In this document: positions 23,997 to 32,371 of the stretch, piece after piece
How positions within the stretch are numbered: the first letter of the stretch is position 1
Layout of the letters: each line of letters starts with the position of its first letter
Assembly: GCF_044454545.1 (NCBI RefSeq)
Contig: NZ_JBITDV010000001.1
Span: 248,001-312,000, forward strand
Direction of reading: 5' to 3'
From: Cryptosporangium sp044454545
GTDB lineage: Bacteria > Actinomycetota > Actinomycetes > Mycobacteriales > Cryptosporangiaceae
DNA: 64,000 nucleotides
Position numbers and translations under genes: made by a program
The notes under the pieces: generated by a model
The model's input: only the letters and a program-made list of their open reading frames with translations
Database searches by the model: none
Told to the model about the DNA's origin: nothing

Positions 23997-25663
23997 AGGG
24001 ACTCGGCGGCGGCCTGCTGGCGGTCGAGGCGCTCGAGGACGACCTCGGCGGCCTCGTCCTCGAGGTCGCGCTGGACGACCGCGAGCGAGAGCGAGACCCG
24101 CTGCCGGTCGAAGTCGTTGAGCGGCGGCCCGTCGTCCGGCGCGGCGGCCTTCTGCACCGCGCGCTCCTCCCGGCTGCGGCGGCGGGTCCGGCGCCCGTTC
24201 TCCCGCCCGTTCTCCCGGCCGGGGCGGTTGCGTTCGTGGACGGGGTACTCGTGGCCCGCCGCCGCGTCGGCGGCGATCTTCTCGGCCAGCGCGAGTTGCT
24301 CCAGCGCGGCGCGGTCTTCCTCGCCGGTGTCGATCTTCAGCCGCCGGGCGAGCAGCGACAGCGTCGGCGCCTGCAGCAGCAGCGTCCCGAACACCACGAA
24401 GTACGCGAGGAACTGGAGCGTGTCGCGGTGCGGGAACGGCGCGCCGTCTTCGGTGAGCAGCGGGATACCCGCGGCCGCGCCGAGCGTCACGATGCCGCGC
24501 ATGCCGGTCCAGGACAGCAGCACCTGTTCCTTCCAGCCGAGCGCCTCCGGCAGCTCCCGCGGCGGACGCCCGGCCTCCTTCAGCCGGGCCTGGCCCTCGT
24601 CCCAGCGTTTGCGGAACAAGGGGTCCTCGAGCCGTTTGCGGACCGCCTGGTTCGCCAGCAGGCGTCGCCCGAACACGATCGCCACCCAGGCGAACCGGGC
24701 CAGGACCACCAGGACCAGCAGCGCGACGCCGGTGAGCACGGTCCGGCCCAGCGGATCCCCGGACTCGCGCAGGTCGTCGATGACGAACCTCATCTGCAGG
24801 CCGGTGTAGGCGAAGACGAACGACTCCAGCAGCGCGCCCAGTACCGGCCAGACCTCGCGTTCGGTCATCCGGGTCCGGTAGCCCAGCCGCTCGCGCTTGC
24901 GGTTGCCGTACGCGGACTCGACCGCGACGTTGAACCCGGCGCACACGACCGCGAGGACACCGGACGCGTGCGCCTCCTCGGCCGCCAGGTACGCGGCGAA
25001 CGGCAGCACCAGACCGATCGCGGTGCCCAGCGTCGGGTCGTTGAGGCGGCGGCGCAGCACGGTCGCGATGTTGCCGAAGAGGAACCCGATCAGGATCCCG
25101 ACGACCGCGGACCAGAAGAACAGCAGCACGCCGTTGTCGATGAACGTCTCCTCGCCGCCCACGCCGGCCAGCGCGATGCTGAACAGCGTCAGCGCCATCG
25201 CGTCGTTGACCAGGCTCTCGCCGGTGAGGATCGCGGTGACGCGCCGGGTGAGCCCGATCTCCGCGCCGTGCGCGGTGATCGTGACCGTGTCCGGCGGTGC
25301 GACGATCGACCCGAGCAGCAGCGCGACCCCGGCGCCGAGGCTCGGCATGAGCCACTGCGTGGTCACGCGTCCGGCGAACGCGGTGATCAGCACGAGGACC
25401 ACACCGAGGCCGAGGATCGCCCGGATGTTGCGCAGGAAGCTGAAGAACGAGAACTCCAGCGTGGCCGCGTAGAGCAGCGGCGGCACGACCAGGCCGAGGA
25501 TCAGCTCCGGGTCGAGCTCGAGCCGGGGGAGCCCCGGGATGAACGACGCGCCCGCCGCCGCCACCAGGATCAGCAGGCCGGGCTGGGCGTTCAGCCGGCG
25601 TCCGAACGCGGAGATGGCGATCGCGCCCAAAGCGAGCAGTACCAGCAGGATCCCGGCGTTCAC
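23993..25663 (-). CDS. Na+/H+ antiporter (CPA1, NhaP-like)
   Basis: The 556-residue transporter has about 12 hydrophobic helices. GSIVAPPDTVTITA precedes LTGESLVNDAMALTLFSIAL, the CPA1 ion-binding ND region. A cytoplasmic tail of roughly 150 residues is rich in Arg/Glu (RNRPGRENGRENGRRTRRRSREERA). It exchanges Na+ or K+ for protons to control pH and salt. The GTG start follows AAGG at 7 bases. The tail may sense pH or bind a regulator, as in other NhaP-type exchangers; this is inferred. Confidence 0.93.
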   Translation of the reverse strand: MNAGILLVLLALGAIAISAFGRRLNAQPGLLILVAAAGASFIPGLPRLELDPELILGLVVPPLLYAATLEFSFFSFLRNIRAILGLGVVLVLITAFAGRVTTQWLMPSLGAGVALLLGSIVAPPDTVTITAHGAEIGLTRRVTAILTGESLVNDAMALTLFSIALAGVGGEETFIDNGVLLFFWSAVVGILIGFLFGNIATVLRRRLNDPTLGTAIGLVLPFAAYLAAEEAHASGVLAVVCAGFNVAVESAYGNRKRERLGYRTRMTEREVWPVLGALLESFVFAYTGLQMRFVIDDLRESGDPLGRTVLTGVALLVLVVLARFAWVAIVFGRRLLANQAVRKRLEDPLFRKRWDEGQARLKEAGRPPRELPEALGWKEQVLLSWTGMRGIVTLGAAAGIPLLTEDGAPFPHRDTLQFLAYFVVFGTLLLQAPTLSLLARRLKIDTGEEDRAALEQLALAEKIAADAAAGHEYPVHERNRPGRENGRENGRRTRRRSREERAVQKAAAPDDGPPLNDFDRQRVSLSLAVVQRDLEDEAAEVVLERLDRQQAAAESL

Positions 25664-25697
25664 GCCCGCACCTTATCGAGTCAGTAGAGTGGCGCTC

Positions 25698-26015
25698 GTG
25701 GCGGATACCAGGACCAAGGGTCGGTTGATGCTGGTGATCCTGCTCGGGGGCGGTCTGTTCGCCGCGGTCGGGACGCTCGGGGCGGTGTTCGTGAACCGCG
25801 ATTCGGGGTCGCCGCCCGCGCCCGTCACGACCACCGCGCCCGTCACCACCGCCGCGTCCCCGATGAGTAGCGAAGAGGCCAGGGCCGAGTTCTACCGGCA
25901 GCATCCGCGGGCGACCGGATGGTGGCAGTGGATCCTGATCGGCGGCCTGGTGGCCGCGCTGGTCGTCGTCGGGCTCCTGCTGATCACGAAACCCCGACCG
26001 GACCAGCGAACCTAG
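25698..26015 (+). CDS. small two-helix membrane protein
   Basis: About 105 residues with an N-terminal helix (MLVILLGGGLFAAVGTLGAVF), a Thr/Pro-rich loop (TTTAPVTTAASP), and SSEEARAEFYRQHPRATGW. A second helix WILIGGLVAALVVVGLLLI ends in a basic tail. I do not recognise the family. It is 47 bases upstream of ftsH on the same strand and could be its co-transcribed partner or substrate adaptor, inferred from position. Start choice between GTGs at 25689 and 25698 is uncertain. Confidence 0.65.
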   Translation: MADTRTKGRLMLVILLGGGLFAAVGTLGAVFVNRDSGSPPAPVTTTAPVTTAASPMSSEEARAEFYRQHPRATGWWQWILIGGLVAALVVVGLLLITKPRPDQRT

Positions 26016-26062
26016 TTCACCGCCTGGAACACTTGCGGCGTGAGTCGACACTTGGTGCGCCG

Positions 26063-27961
26063 ATGAGCGCCACCGCGAAGTCCGGGCCGCCGAAGGATCG
26101 TCCGGTCGCGCCGGCACCCCCACCCCCGCCGGGCTGGCGCCGCTTCCTGATCCCGATCGGCGTCGCGCTGACCCTGCTCCTGCTGTTCTTCCCGTTCGGC
26201 GGCATGAACGTCAAGACCGTCGACTACGGCACGCTGAACGAGCAGATCGCCGCCAAACACGTCGACAGCCTGCAGCTGAAGGCCGACGGGACGATCTCCG
26301 GGACGTACCGGTCGAATTTCGAGAAGGGTGCGGACTTCACGTCGCACTATCCGACCGGGCTCAACGGCCCCGACGACGCGTTCCTCACCGCGGTGAAGGA
26401 CCCGGACGTGGTCCCGCACTTCACCGCGACCGGCGCCAGCAGCTCGTTCTGGAGCGTCCTGTTCTCGTTCCTGCCGTTGCTGCTGTTCATCGGCTACTTC
26501 TGGTGGATCGGGCGCCAGGCCAAGCGCGGGGCCCAGCTCGGCGGCTTCGGCGGCATGCTCGGCGTCGGCAAGTCCCCGGCGAAGGTGATCGACGCCGAGC
26601 GCCCGGAGACCACGTTCGCGGACGTCGCGGGCTACGAGGGCGTCAAGCGGGACGTCACCGAGGTCGTCGACTTCCTGAAGAACTCCGACAAGTACGCGGC
26701 GGCCGGCGCGGTCGGGCCCAAGGGCATCCTGATGTCGGGGCCGCCCGGCACCGGCAAGACGCTGCTCGCCCGGGCGGTGGCGGGGGAGGCCTCGGTGCCG
26801 TTCTTCGCGGTCACCGGCTCGTCCTTCGTCGAACTGTTCGTCGGAGTCGGTGCGTCCCGCGTGCGTGACCTGTTCGCCGACGCGCGGAAGCGGGCGCCGT
26901 CGATCATCTTCATCGACGAGATCGACGCGATCGGGCAGCGCCGCAACACCGGCGGGTTCGCCGGCAACGACGAACGCGAGCAGACGCTCAACCAGCTGCT
27001 GGCCGAGATGGACGGGTTCGACCCGTCGACCGGCGTCGTGGTGATCGCGGCGACCAACCGCCCGGAGACGCTCGACCCGGCGCTGCTGCGCCCGGGCCGG
27101 TTCGACCGGCAGGTCGCGGTGCCGCTCCCGAACGCCGCGGAACGGGAAGCGATTCTCCGGGTCCACGCCCGGGGCAAGCACCTGGCCGCGGACGTCGACC
27201 TGAACGCGACCGCCCGGGCCACCCCCGGCTTCTCCGGTGCGGATCTGGCGAACCTGCTCAACGAGTCGGCGATCGTGGCGGTGCGGGACGGGCGGTCCGA
27301 GGTGAGCGCGGCCGACCTGTCGCAGGCCCGCGACCGGGTGCTGCTGGGCCAGCGGCTCGGATCGAACTTCCTGCTGCCGAACGAGAAGCAGAGCGTGGCC
27401 GTGCACGAGTCCGGGCACGCGCTGGTGGCGGCGTTCTCGCCGGCGGCCGACCCGGTCGACAAGGTGACGATCCTGCCCAGCGGGATGGCGCTCGGCGTGA
27501 CCGAGCAGCTGCCCGAGGCGGAGCGTCACCTGTACTCGATGGACCAGCTCACGACGACGCTCTCGGTGCAGCTCGGCGGTCGTGCGGCCGAGCTGGTGGT
27601 GTTCGGCCAGGGCTCGACCGGCGCGTCGAACGACCTGGCCAAGGCGACCGAGCTCGCGACGAGGATGGTGCGCGAGTTCGGGCTGTCGCCGAAGCTGGGA
27701 CCGGTCGGGTACTCGAGCGACCAGCCCCAGTACCTCGGGGTCGGCGGCCGGGACCACGATTACAGCGAGGAGACCCAGCGGGTCGTGGACGAGGAGGTCG
27801 CGCGGCTGCTGCGGGAGGCCGAGGCGCGCGCGATCGACCTGCTCACGACCCACCGGGCGGCTTTGGACGAGCTGTCGGGCGAACTGCTGGAGAACGAGAC
27901 GGTCGACGGCCGCACCGTGCACGCGATCGCCGACCGGCACCTGACCCCTCAGGGCGCGTAG
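26063..27961 (+). CDS. ftsH: ATP-dependent zinc metalloprotease FtsH
   Basis: The 632-residue hexameric membrane protease degrades misfolded membrane proteins and regulators. It has an N-terminal Pro-rich stretch and helix (FLIPIGVALTLLLLFF), a periplasmic domain, and a second helix FLPLLLFIGYFWWIG. The AAA module follows: GPPGTGKT near residue 227, IIFIDEIDAIGQRR Walker B, RPGRFDR arginine region, with the pore loop FVELFVGVGA. The zinc site is HESGH (451-455). The C-terminal zinc ligand helix is in QGSTGASNDLAKATELATRM. It lacks the acidic tail of some FtsH. Many actinobacteria have more than one FtsH, so it may be a second copy. Confidence 0.96.
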   Translation: MSATAKSGPPKDRPVAPAPPPPPGWRRFLIPIGVALTLLLLFFPFGGMNVKTVDYGTLNEQIAAKHVDSLQLKADGTISGTYRSNFEKGADFTSHYPTGLNGPDDAFLTAVKDPDVVPHFTATGASSSFWSVLFSFLPLLLFIGYFWWIGRQAKRGAQLGGFGGMLGVGKSPAKVIDAERPETTFADVAGYEGVKRDVTEVVDFLKNSDKYAAAGAVGPKGILMSGPPGTGKTLLARAVAGEASVPFFAVTGSSFVELFVGVGASRVRDLFADARKRAPSIIFIDEIDAIGQRRNTGGFAGNDEREQTLNQLLAEMDGFDPSTGVVVIAATNRPETLDPALLRPGRFDRQVAVPLPNAAEREAILRVHARGKHLAADVDLNATARATPGFSGADLANLLNESAIVAVRDGRSEVSAADLSQARDRVLLGQRLGSNFLLPNEKQSVAVHESGHALVAAFSPAADPVDKVTILPSGMALGVTEQLPEAERHLYSMDQLTTTLSVQLGGRAAELVVFGQGSTGASNDLAKATELATRMVREFGLSPKLGPVGYSSDQPQYLGVGGRDHDYSEETQRVVDEEVARLLREAEARAIDLLTTHRAALDELSGELLENETVDGRTVHAIADRHLTPQGA

Positions 27962-28437
27962 GACTTCCAGGGTGGCATCGGGTCGCCGGCGACGGCGGCC
28001 ACCAGGCGGTCGAGGTACCAGCGCCACCCGGGCTCGACCTCGGAGGCCGGGTACGGGAAACCGGCGGGGAGGCGCTGCTCGAACAGCAGCGTCGTCCCGC
28101 CGGCGTGCTCCGACAGCGTGGCCGCGAGGTGCCACGTGCCTTCGCCCTCGGGGGCCATCTCGACGACGAGCCGGTGCGGCGGCACGCATTCGAGGATCGA
28201 GACCGTGACCGGGTCGCCCTCCTTGCCGCCGGCGTCGACCTCGCCGGTGATCGTGAGCTCGACCGTGCCGCCGGTACCGCCGGTGCCTTCGTAGTGGCCG
28301 TACCAGCGGGCCAGGCGGTCGGAGTCGGTCAGCGTGGCCCAGACGTCTTCGATCGGGTCGGGGAACGTCCGGTGGAACACCAGCGTCCCGGTACCGTCGT
28401 CGTCGGTGCGGGCCTCACCCAGCGGACCGGTTGTCAT
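27949..28437 (-). CDS. SRPBCC domain protein (AHSA1-like)
   Basis: The 162-residue START/Bet v1-like fold has FHRTFPDPIEDVWATLTDSDRLARWYGHYEG, the conserved opening of the AHSA1/SRPBCC family, then PPHRLVVEM and an ending LPAGFPYPASEVEPGWRWYLDRL. Such proteins bind hydrophobic ligands, and pairs with ArsR regulators are very common in actinobacteria. The ATG (28437) has GGAG 7 bases before it and overlaps the upstream arsR gene by 23 bases. Its end overlaps the converging ftsH by 13 bases. Confidence 0.87.
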   Translation of the reverse strand: MTTGPLGEARTDDDGTGTLVFHRTFPDPIEDVWATLTDSDRLARWYGHYEGTGGTGGTVELTITGEVDAGGKEGDPVTVSILECVPPHRLVVEMAPEGEGTWHLAATLSEHAGGTTLLFEQRLPAGFPYPASEVEPGWRWYLDRLVAAVAGDPMPPWKSYAP

Positions 28438-28780
28438 CCAGGTTCTCCTTCGCTTTCGTCCTGCGTCCACGACGTAGTTCGGTGTCGAACGCGTCCAGCC
28501 GGGAGGCGGGCGTGGGGAACGCGGCCGGGCCGCGCTCCACCCGGCGCAGCCAGGCGTCGACCTCCCGGAGCGGGGCTGCTTCCAGGCGGTAGAGCCGTTC
28601 CTGTCCGTGCGGTGCCGAGCCGACCAGCCCGGCCTCGCGCAGCACGCGGAGATGCCGGCTGACCGCCGGGCGGCTGATCGCGAACCGCGCGGCGATCGTG
28701 CCCGCCGTCGCGTCCTCGCTGTTCAGCATGCCCAGGATCTCCCGGCGCACCGGATCGGCCAGCGCGTCCCAGATCGACAC
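28415..28780 (-). CDS. ArsR family transcriptional regulator
   Basis: The 121-residue winged helix starts MSIWDALADPVRREILGML, the ArsR family opening. The helix-turn-helix ATAGTIAARFAISRPAVSRHLRVLREAGLV and the wing AEPHGQERLYRL-like text follow. Metal-binding Cys are absent, as in non-metal ArsR members paired with SRPBCC genes. It probably represses itself and the SRPBCC gene through the AT-rich palindrome upstream (28802-28811). GTG start. Confidence 0.9.
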   Translation of the reverse strand: MSIWDALADPVRREILGMLNSEDATAGTIAARFAISRPAVSRHLRVLREAGLVGSAPHGQERLYRLEAAPLREVDAWLRRVERGPAAFPTPASRLDAFDTELRRGRRTKAKENLDDNRSAG

Positions 28781-28790
28781 GCGGCCGAGC

Positions 28791-28815
28791 GTAACACGTC
28801 GCTTATATAAGTTAC
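28791..28815. promoter_or_regulatory. ArsR-type operator/promoter region
   Basis: CTTATATAAG at 28802-28811 is a perfect 10-base palindrome, unusually AT-rich for this GC background. It lies within the larger pair GTAAC (28791-28795) and GTTAC (28811-28815). It is 22 bases upstream of the arsR start, consistent with a -10 region and operator for autorepression. It also lies 47 bases before the divergent topoisomerase gene. Confidence 0.55.
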
Positions 28816-28857
28816 AGGTTACGGCTAGAGGGCCGGGATTCGGGTAACCGGCCGCGC

Positions 28858-29883
28858 ATGGCTCCAGTACGGTTGCGGCGCAGCGACCTCTCCCGGCCCG
28901 GCTACACCAGGCGCAGATCCGGCAGCGGGTTCCGCTTCCTCGACGTGGACGGCTCGTCCCTGACCGACCGGGACGAGGTGGCCCGCGTCAAGGCGCTGGT
29001 CATCCCGCCGGCCTGGCGCGACGTCTGGATTTCCCCGTACCCGAACGGGCACATCCAGGCCGTCGGCACCGACGACGCCGGCCGCCGCCAGTACCGCTAC
29101 CACGACGTCTGGCGGCAGAAGCGGGACGCCGAGAAGCACGACCGGGTGCTGGAGGTCGCGCGCCGGCTGCCGAAGCTGCGGCAGACCGTCGAACGCCACC
29201 TGGCCCACCGCACGCTCGACCGGGAGCGGGTGCTCGCGGCGGGTGTCCGGCTGCTCGAGCTGGGGCTGTTCCGGATCGGGGGTGAGGTCTACGCGGCGGA
29301 GAACGGCAGCTTCGGCCTGACCACGATCCGCAAAAAGCACGTGCGGCTGCACCGGGGCACGATCCATTTCCAGTTCCCGGCCAAGAGCGGCGTCCAGCGC
29401 ACGATCGAGGTACGCGACGACGCGGTCCGCCGGGTGGTGATGAGCCTGCGGCGGCACCAGGACGACGAAGACGACCTGCTCGCGTACCGCAGCGGCGGCC
29501 GCTGGTACGACGTCAAGAGCGAGGACGTCAACGACTACCTGCGGGACAACGCCGGGGTCACGCTCACCGCGAAGGACTTCCGTACCTGGCACGCGACGGT
29601 CCTGATGGCGGTCGAGCTCGCGCTCGCCGGTGACCCGCCGGAGTCCGGGCGCGCGCGCCGGAAGGTGGTCCGGTCGGCGGTCGAGGGCGTCGCCGAGTAT
29701 CTCGGCAACACCCCGGCGGTGGCGCGTGCCTCCTACGTCGATCCGCGGATCGTCACCGCGTACGAGAACGGCCGGTCGATCCGGCCGACGCTCGACCGTC
29801 TGGGTTCCGCGGACGCCGGTCGGCTCACCGCGCTGCCCGCGGTCGAGCGGGCGGTTCTGCGGGTGCTGACGCCGGGCCGGTAG
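28858..29883 (+). CDS. type IB DNA topoisomerase
   Basis: This 341-residue eukaryote/poxvirus-like enzyme relaxes supercoils by a 3'-phosphotyrosine intermediate. RRRSGSGFRFLDVDG and VKALVIPPAWRDVWISP are the N-terminal signature. KARTW-type catalytic residues are seen as AKDFRTWHAT, with RKKHVRLHRG before them and LRRHQD. The active-site Tyr is in RASYVDPRI (about residue 293). Bacterial TopIB genes are often found in soil actinobacteria and are accessory to the essential TopA. It starts at ATG 28858 and is transcribed divergently from arsR. Confidence 0.93.
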   Translation: MAPVRLRRSDLSRPGYTRRRSGSGFRFLDVDGSSLTDRDEVARVKALVIPPAWRDVWISPYPNGHIQAVGTDDAGRRQYRYHDVWRQKRDAEKHDRVLEVARRLPKLRQTVERHLAHRTLDRERVLAAGVRLLELGLFRIGGEVYAAENGSFGLTTIRKKHVRLHRGTIHFQFPAKSGVQRTIEVRDDAVRRVVMSLRRHQDDEDDLLAYRSGGRWYDVKSEDVNDYLRDNAGVTLTAKDFRTWHATVLMAVELALAGDPPESGRARRKVVRSAVEGVAEYLGNTPAVARASYVDPRIVTAYENGRSIRPTLDRLGSADAGRLTALPAVERAVLRVLTPGR

Positions 29884-29919
29884 CGCGTGACCGGCCGTCC
29901 GGCGAAATAGGCTGGGCGC

Positions 29920-30600
29920 ATGGACGACGCTGGTCTGGTGGAAGACGGGGAGGCGCCCGCGGAGCGGGTGCTGCCGCTGGTGGTCCGGGTGGAAAAGGCG
30001 GAGCCGCCGCCCCGGACCGACGCCCTGGAAGCGGCCGCGCGGGCGGTGCTGCTCATGGTGACGACGGCCGAGCCCGCGTGGCGCGAGGCGGTCGATGCCT
30101 GGCAGGGCAACCGGATCCGGAAGGTCGTGCGGCGGGCGCGCGGGGCCGAGTGGCGGCGGGCGTCGCAGTTGCCGGGCCTGACCGTGGCGCACGGCCACGC
30201 CGCAGTGCGGGTCTACCCGCCGATCCCGCTCGACGACTGGCCCCGGGATCTGTCGCGGCTGCAGGTGAGCGGCACCGAGCTGGCGGATCCGTCGCCGCCG
30301 GCGGACCCGCGTCCCGGCCTGCCGCTCGTGCTGCTCGCGCCGGACGTGACGATGACCGCCGGAAAGGCCATGGCGCAGGCCGGGCACGCGGCCCAGCTCG
30401 GGCTCTGGTCGCTGGGACCGGACGAGGCCGCACGGTGGGCCGCGACGGGTTTCGATCTCGCCGTCCGGACGGCGAGCGAGTCCCAGTGGCTGGCCGCGCT
30501 GCGATCGGGCGCGCCGGTCGTCCACGATGCCGGTTTCACCGAGGTGACGCCCGGCAGCGCGACGGCCACGTTCGTGCCCCCGGCGGTCAGCCTGACCTGA
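29920..30600 (+). CDS. peptidyl-tRNA hydrolase type 2-like protein
   Basis: About 226 residues. LVLLAPDVTMTAGKAMAQAGHAAQLG matches the Pth2 core (D-L-x-M-x-x-G-K-x-A-A-Q-x-x-H-A), and the later FTEVTPGSATATFV strand closes the fold. This enzyme group hydrolyses peptidyl-tRNA. About 125 extra residues precede the core and contain AVDAWQGNRIRKVVRRARG. They may be a related but degenerate domain, because many actinobacterial homologues have this layout. It may instead be a paralogue with altered function, since bacteria normally rely on Pth1. Preceded by a 36-base gap from the topoisomerase gene. Confidence 0.82.
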   Translation: MDDAGLVEDGEAPAERVLPLVVRVEKAEPPPRTDALEAAARAVLLMVTTAEPAWREAVDAWQGNRIRKVVRRARGAEWRRASQLPGLTVAHGHAAVRVYPPIPLDDWPRDLSRLQVSGTELADPSPPADPRPGLPLVLLAPDVTMTAGKAMAQAGHAAQLGLWSLGPDEAARWAATGFDLAVRTASESQWLAALRSGAPVVHDAGFTEVTPGSATATFVPPAVSLT

Positions 30601-30612
30601 CCGGGGGAGGGG

Positions 30613-31224
30613 TCAGGACTGCCGGGGCTCGCCTTCCGACCAGCGAGGCATCTCGCCGGACTCGATCCGGGCCGCGTTCGCGGCGAGGACCGCCTCGCGC
30701 TCGTCCGGGCCGAGCCGGTCGACGTAGACGATGCCGTTGAGGTGGTCGGTCTCGTGCTGCAGGCAGCGCGCCAGCATGCCGGTTCCCTCCACCCGGATCG
30801 GGTTGCCCTCGAGGTCCTGCCCGGTGACCGACGCCGTCACCGGGCGGGCCAGGGGCGCGAACTCCAGCGGCACCGACAGGCAGCCCTCTTCCTCCTTGTC
30901 GAGCTCGGCGTCGGGTTCGAACGGCTCCAGCACCGGGTTGACGATCGCTCCGACGTGGTAGAAGCCGGTGTCGTCCGGGCAGTCGTACACGAACACGCGC
31001 GCGTCGACGCCGATCTGGTTCGCGGCCAGGCCGACGCCGTCGGCGGCGTCCATGCTCTCGAGCATGTCCGCGACGAGCTGTTTCAGTTCGTCGCCGAATT
31101 CGGTGACCTCCTGGCACGAACGGTGCAGTACCGGCGTGCCGTGCACGGTGATCCGGCAGGCCCGGCCCTCGGGGAGGCCGACCTTCTCCGCCCACTCATC
31201 GATGTCGAGTTCTTCTGTCGCCAC
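30613..31224 (-). CDS. def: peptide deformylase
   Basis: The 203-residue metalloenzyme removes the formyl group from nascent proteins. All three motifs are intact: GVGLAANQIG (motif I), EEGCLSVP (motif II with the metal Cys) and QHETDHLNG (motif III with two metal His and the catalytic Glu). An N-terminal extension (DEWAEKVGLPEGRACRITVHG) is typical of actinobacterial Def. GTG at 31224 is chosen because the following residues match; a GTG at 31275 would add 17 residues. It converges with the Pth2-like gene, 12 bases apart. Confidence 0.95.
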   Translation of the reverse strand: MATEELDIDEWAEKVGLPEGRACRITVHGTPVLHRSCQEVTEFGDELKQLVADMLESMDAADGVGLAANQIGVDARVFVYDCPDDTGFYHVGAIVNPVLEPFEPDAELDKEEEGCLSVPLEFAPLARPVTASVTGQDLEGNPIRVEGTGMLARCLQHETDHLNGIVYVDRLGPDEREAVLAANAARIESGEMPRWSEGEPRQS

Positions 31225-31346
31225 TCCGGCATTATCCCGATCCGGTTCCCCGGCTGCGGATTCACCCGCACTCACTCAATGAAATCGTGCTCGGCTCCGA
31301 TCCGGAGCCCGACTGGTCCGGAGGGCGACTGGGTACAGGGGGACGC

Positions 31347-31634
31347 ATGACTGAGACTCCGCGAGACCCGGCCGTGCACGACCGCAGCGGCGCCGACGTG
31401 GCCGAGGCCGTCGGCGCGGCCGAGCACGACAGCGCACTCCACGAGACCCACACCCACCCCGAACGCACGAAGTCCGGGGAGGCCCACGTCGAACGGGCCC
31501 AGGGTGATCCCGCCCTGACCGGCCCCGAGACGGCCGGGCCGAACAACGGCAGCGAGCCCGAGCGGGGCTCCTCCGCCGCGTCCGCGCAGTCCGTGCGCGG
31601 CGCCCGCGTCTCCGACCAGGTCGCCGGCGACTGA
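31347..31634 (+). CDS. small acidic hydrophilic protein, unknown
   Basis: The 95-residue product is rich in Asp, Glu, Ser, Ala and His (HDSALHETHTHPERTKSG) with no Cys or membrane segment. It is likely disordered, like stress or hydration proteins. The ATG follows GGGGG. It stands alone between def and the TetR gene, and I do not recognise a family. Confidence 0.55.
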   Translation: MTETPRDPAVHDRSGADVAEAVGAAEHDSALHETHTHPERTKSGEAHVERAQGDPALTGPETAGPNNGSEPERGSSAASAQSVRGARVSDQVAGD

Positions 31635-31672
31635 TCCGTCAGCGCCGGGCACCAGCGGCGTGATCCGTGCGG

Positions 31673-32302
31673 TTACCGCTCGGCGGGGTAGCCGGCGAGG
31701 CCGGTGGCCAGGCGGTCGTAGATGCGGTCGATCTGCGGGCGCAGCCAGGCGGCGGCCGCGGTGGGGCCGGCTCCGGCCCGCAGGCGCATCGCGGCGGCGC
31801 GGCGGACCGCGCGTTCGGCGCCGAGCAGCGCTGCCGCGACCGCGGTCGGCAGCGGGTCGTCGGCCTCCGCGCCCGCCTCGGCCGCGAGCTCTCCGGCGAG
31901 GACCTCGAGGTAGTGGTTGCGCAGCTGGTGCCAGCGCCGCGCCAGCACCGGCGACTGCTCGATCAGGGCGAAGGCCCGGCCCCGTTCGGTGCCGGGCGCG
32001 GCGTCCGCCAGCCGATCGCAGTAGGTGAGCGACGACGCGCGGAAGGACTCCAGGACGCTCCGGCCGGGGGGCCGGCCGCGGACCGCGGCGATCAACTCGT
32101 TCTCGCGCTCGTCGAAGCGGCTGAAGACCAGGTCTTCCTTCGCGGGGAAGTAGTTGAACACGGTCTTCTTGGAGACGCCGGCGGCGTCGGCGACCTCTTC
32201 CACGGTGACGTCCTCGAAGCCGCGCGCAGCGAACAGGTCGCCGGCGGCCGTGAGGATGTCGTCGCGGACCTGCCGCTTCTTCTGTTCTCGCAGGCCGGTC
32301 AC
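31673..32302 (-). CDS. TetR family regulator of the adjacent ABC exporter
   Basis: The 209-residue protein has the TetR helix-turn-helix (DILTAAGDLFAARGFEDVTV, then EVADAAGVSKKTVFNYFPAKEDLV). The ligand domain has SLTYCDRLADAAPGTERGRAF and a helical C-terminus. It is divergent from the ABC exporter genes with 69 bases between starts, where an inverted repeat TTTAC-7-GTAAA lies. Repression of itself and the exporter, released by a drug or metabolite, is the usual arrangement. Start GTG at 32302; the plus-strand start is 32372. Confidence 0.9.
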   Translation of the reverse strand: MTGLREQKKRQVRDDILTAAGDLFAARGFEDVTVEEVADAAGVSKKTVFNYFPAKEDLVFSRFDERENELIAAVRGRPPGRSVLESFRASSLTYCDRLADAAPGTERGRAFALIEQSPVLARRWHQLRNHYLEVLAGELAAEAGAEADDPLPTAVAAALLGAERAVRRAAAMRLRAGAGPTAAAAWLRPQIDRIYDRLATGLAGYPAER

Positions 32303-32339
32303 GCTGCCCAGATTACCTCTTGACTTCACCCGGTAGAAG

Positions 32340-32356
32340 TTTACGCTCGGTGTAAA
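32340..32356. promoter_or_regulatory. putative TetR operator
   Basis: TTTAC and GTAAA arms are separated by seven bases in the 69-base gap between the divergent TetR and ABC exporter genes. It is the only clear AT-rich palindrome in the gap and overlaps where both promoters must lie; TTGACT at 32320-32325 could be a -35 element for the exporter. The site would let one bound dimer control both directions. Confidence 0.5.
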
Positions 32357-32371
32357 TATCGGGAGGCGCGG

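Noticed and set aside
22383..26123. A 1,246-residue open frame on the minus strand.
   Set aside because: It is antisense to the aldO gene and part of the antiporter region, with Arg/Pro/Gly-rich text and no domain. GC-rich third positions keep such mirror frames open.
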